DNA of 7,153 nucleotides from Nitrospinota bacterium (GTDB taxonomy: Bacteria > Nitrospinota > Nitrospinia > Nitrospinales > Nitrospinaceae): contig JAPUGN010000095.1 of assembly GCA_027298165.1 (NCBI GenBank), forward strand, positions 1 through 7,153. The letters run 5' to 3'. The translations under genes and the position numbers were made by a program. A model generated the notes under the pieces. It was not told the origin of the DNA. It did not search any database and was given only the letters and a program-made list of their open reading frames with translations. This document shows, piece by piece, positions 6,968 to 7,153 of this stretch; the stretch's first letter is position 1, and each line of letters starts with the position of its first letter.

Positions 6968-6992
6968 GCACCCCAACACAGGGTGAATTGAA

Positions 6993-7153
6993 ATGAAAAT
7001 TCTGTATCCTTTTGCCAAACGGTTTATCGCAGGGGCGGACCTGGAAACGGCGTTGAAAAACATCAAATCTCTTTACGACCAAGGTTTCCTTTGTACGGTG
7101 GACCTTCTCGGGGAAAGCATCCATACCGAAGAGCAGGCCACCGAGGCGAAAAA
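6993..7153 (+). CDS. Proline dehydrogenase, N-terminal fragment (cut by window edge)
   Basis: The first 53 codons are present. The sequence RFIAGADLETALKNIKSLYD (residues 10-29) followed by GFLCTVDLLGES (32-43) matches the start of monofunctional, PutB-type proline dehydrogenases. There, an R-F-[IV]-A-G-x-x-L-x-x-A-L helix precedes the first barrel strand ending in LGE. The enzyme is FAD-dependent and oxidises L-proline to pyrroline-5-carboxylate, passing electrons to the quinone pool. There is no DNA-binding or alpha domain ahead of the barrel, so it is not a full-length PutA start. The ATG at 6993 has AGGGTGA (6980-6986) 6 nt upstream. Flavin and substrate residues lie beyond the window. 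The family call rests on a short match recognised from memory. Confidence 0.75.
   Translation, partial: MKILYPFAKRFIAGADLETALKNIKSLYDQGFLCTVDLLGESIHTEEQATEAK

Larger units (their letters stand above)
6654..6992. other. Spacer between yejF and the proline dehydrogenase gene
   Basis: The 339-bp gap contains a minus-strand small ORF (6684-6776), a promoter candidate for the downstream gene (6868-6896) and a hairpin-prone leader (6944-6967). I find no GC hairpin with a T-run after the yejF stop. The nearest hairpin, GTGGC/GCCAC inside the last yejF codons, is followed by GCCCGGG and is not an intrinsic terminator. An inverted repeat AGGGGT (6802-6807) / ACCCCT (6825-6830) lies upstream of the small ORF. 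Confidence 0.6.

Overview
The window carries a complete four-gene operon for a YejABEF-type peptide/oligopeptide ABC importer, all on the + strand (318-6653). It is followed by a 339-bp spacer and the first 53 codons of a monofunctional proline dehydrogenase that runs off the right edge. The host is Gram-negative: the solute-binding protein has a Sec signal peptide without a lipobox, which implies a free periplasmic protein. Base composition is moderately GC-rich in the genes and more AT-rich in the spacers. The protein style and the PRODH neighbour made me think of Nitrospinota or another environmental, non-enteric lineage. That is an impression, not something the sequence proves.

Layout: 1-317 is a leader with no convincing gene but a good sigma70-like promoter candidate (TTGGAA-17-TATAGT, 184-212). 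Then come yejA (periplasmic binding protein, 318-2198), yejB (permease, 2245-3387), yejE (permease, 3393-4643) and yejF (fused double ATPase, 4644-6653). The gaps are 46, 5 and 0 nt, so the four genes almost certainly share one transcript with translational coupling at the last two junctions. From 6684 to 6776 on the minus strand, convergent to yejF, lies a short ORF with a strong Shine-Dalgarno sequence. It predicts a 30-residue single-span membrane peptide that I do not recognise. The stretch 6840-6992 holds a promoter candidate and a hairpin-prone leader for the proline dehydrogenase gene at 6993.

How the parts work together: YejA captures peptides in the periplasm, YejB and YejE form the translocation pore, and YejF supplies two nucleotide-binding domains. 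In enterobacteria this family imports peptides and is exploited by the peptide-nucleotide antibiotic microcin C. Imported peptides would be hydrolysed to amino acids, and the downstream PRODH would oxidise proline, so a peptide/proline catabolic neighbourhood is a reasonable inference.

The departures from the enterobacterial transporter are the most interesting content. YejE has an acidic insertion of about 60 residues in its first periplasmic loop, and YejB has a shorter insertion in the equivalent loop. Both halves of YejF carry a C-terminal four-cysteine oligopeptide-transporter domain, which the shorter E. coli YejF seems to lack. I see no CRISPR array, tRNA, rRNA, insertion sequence or defence system here.
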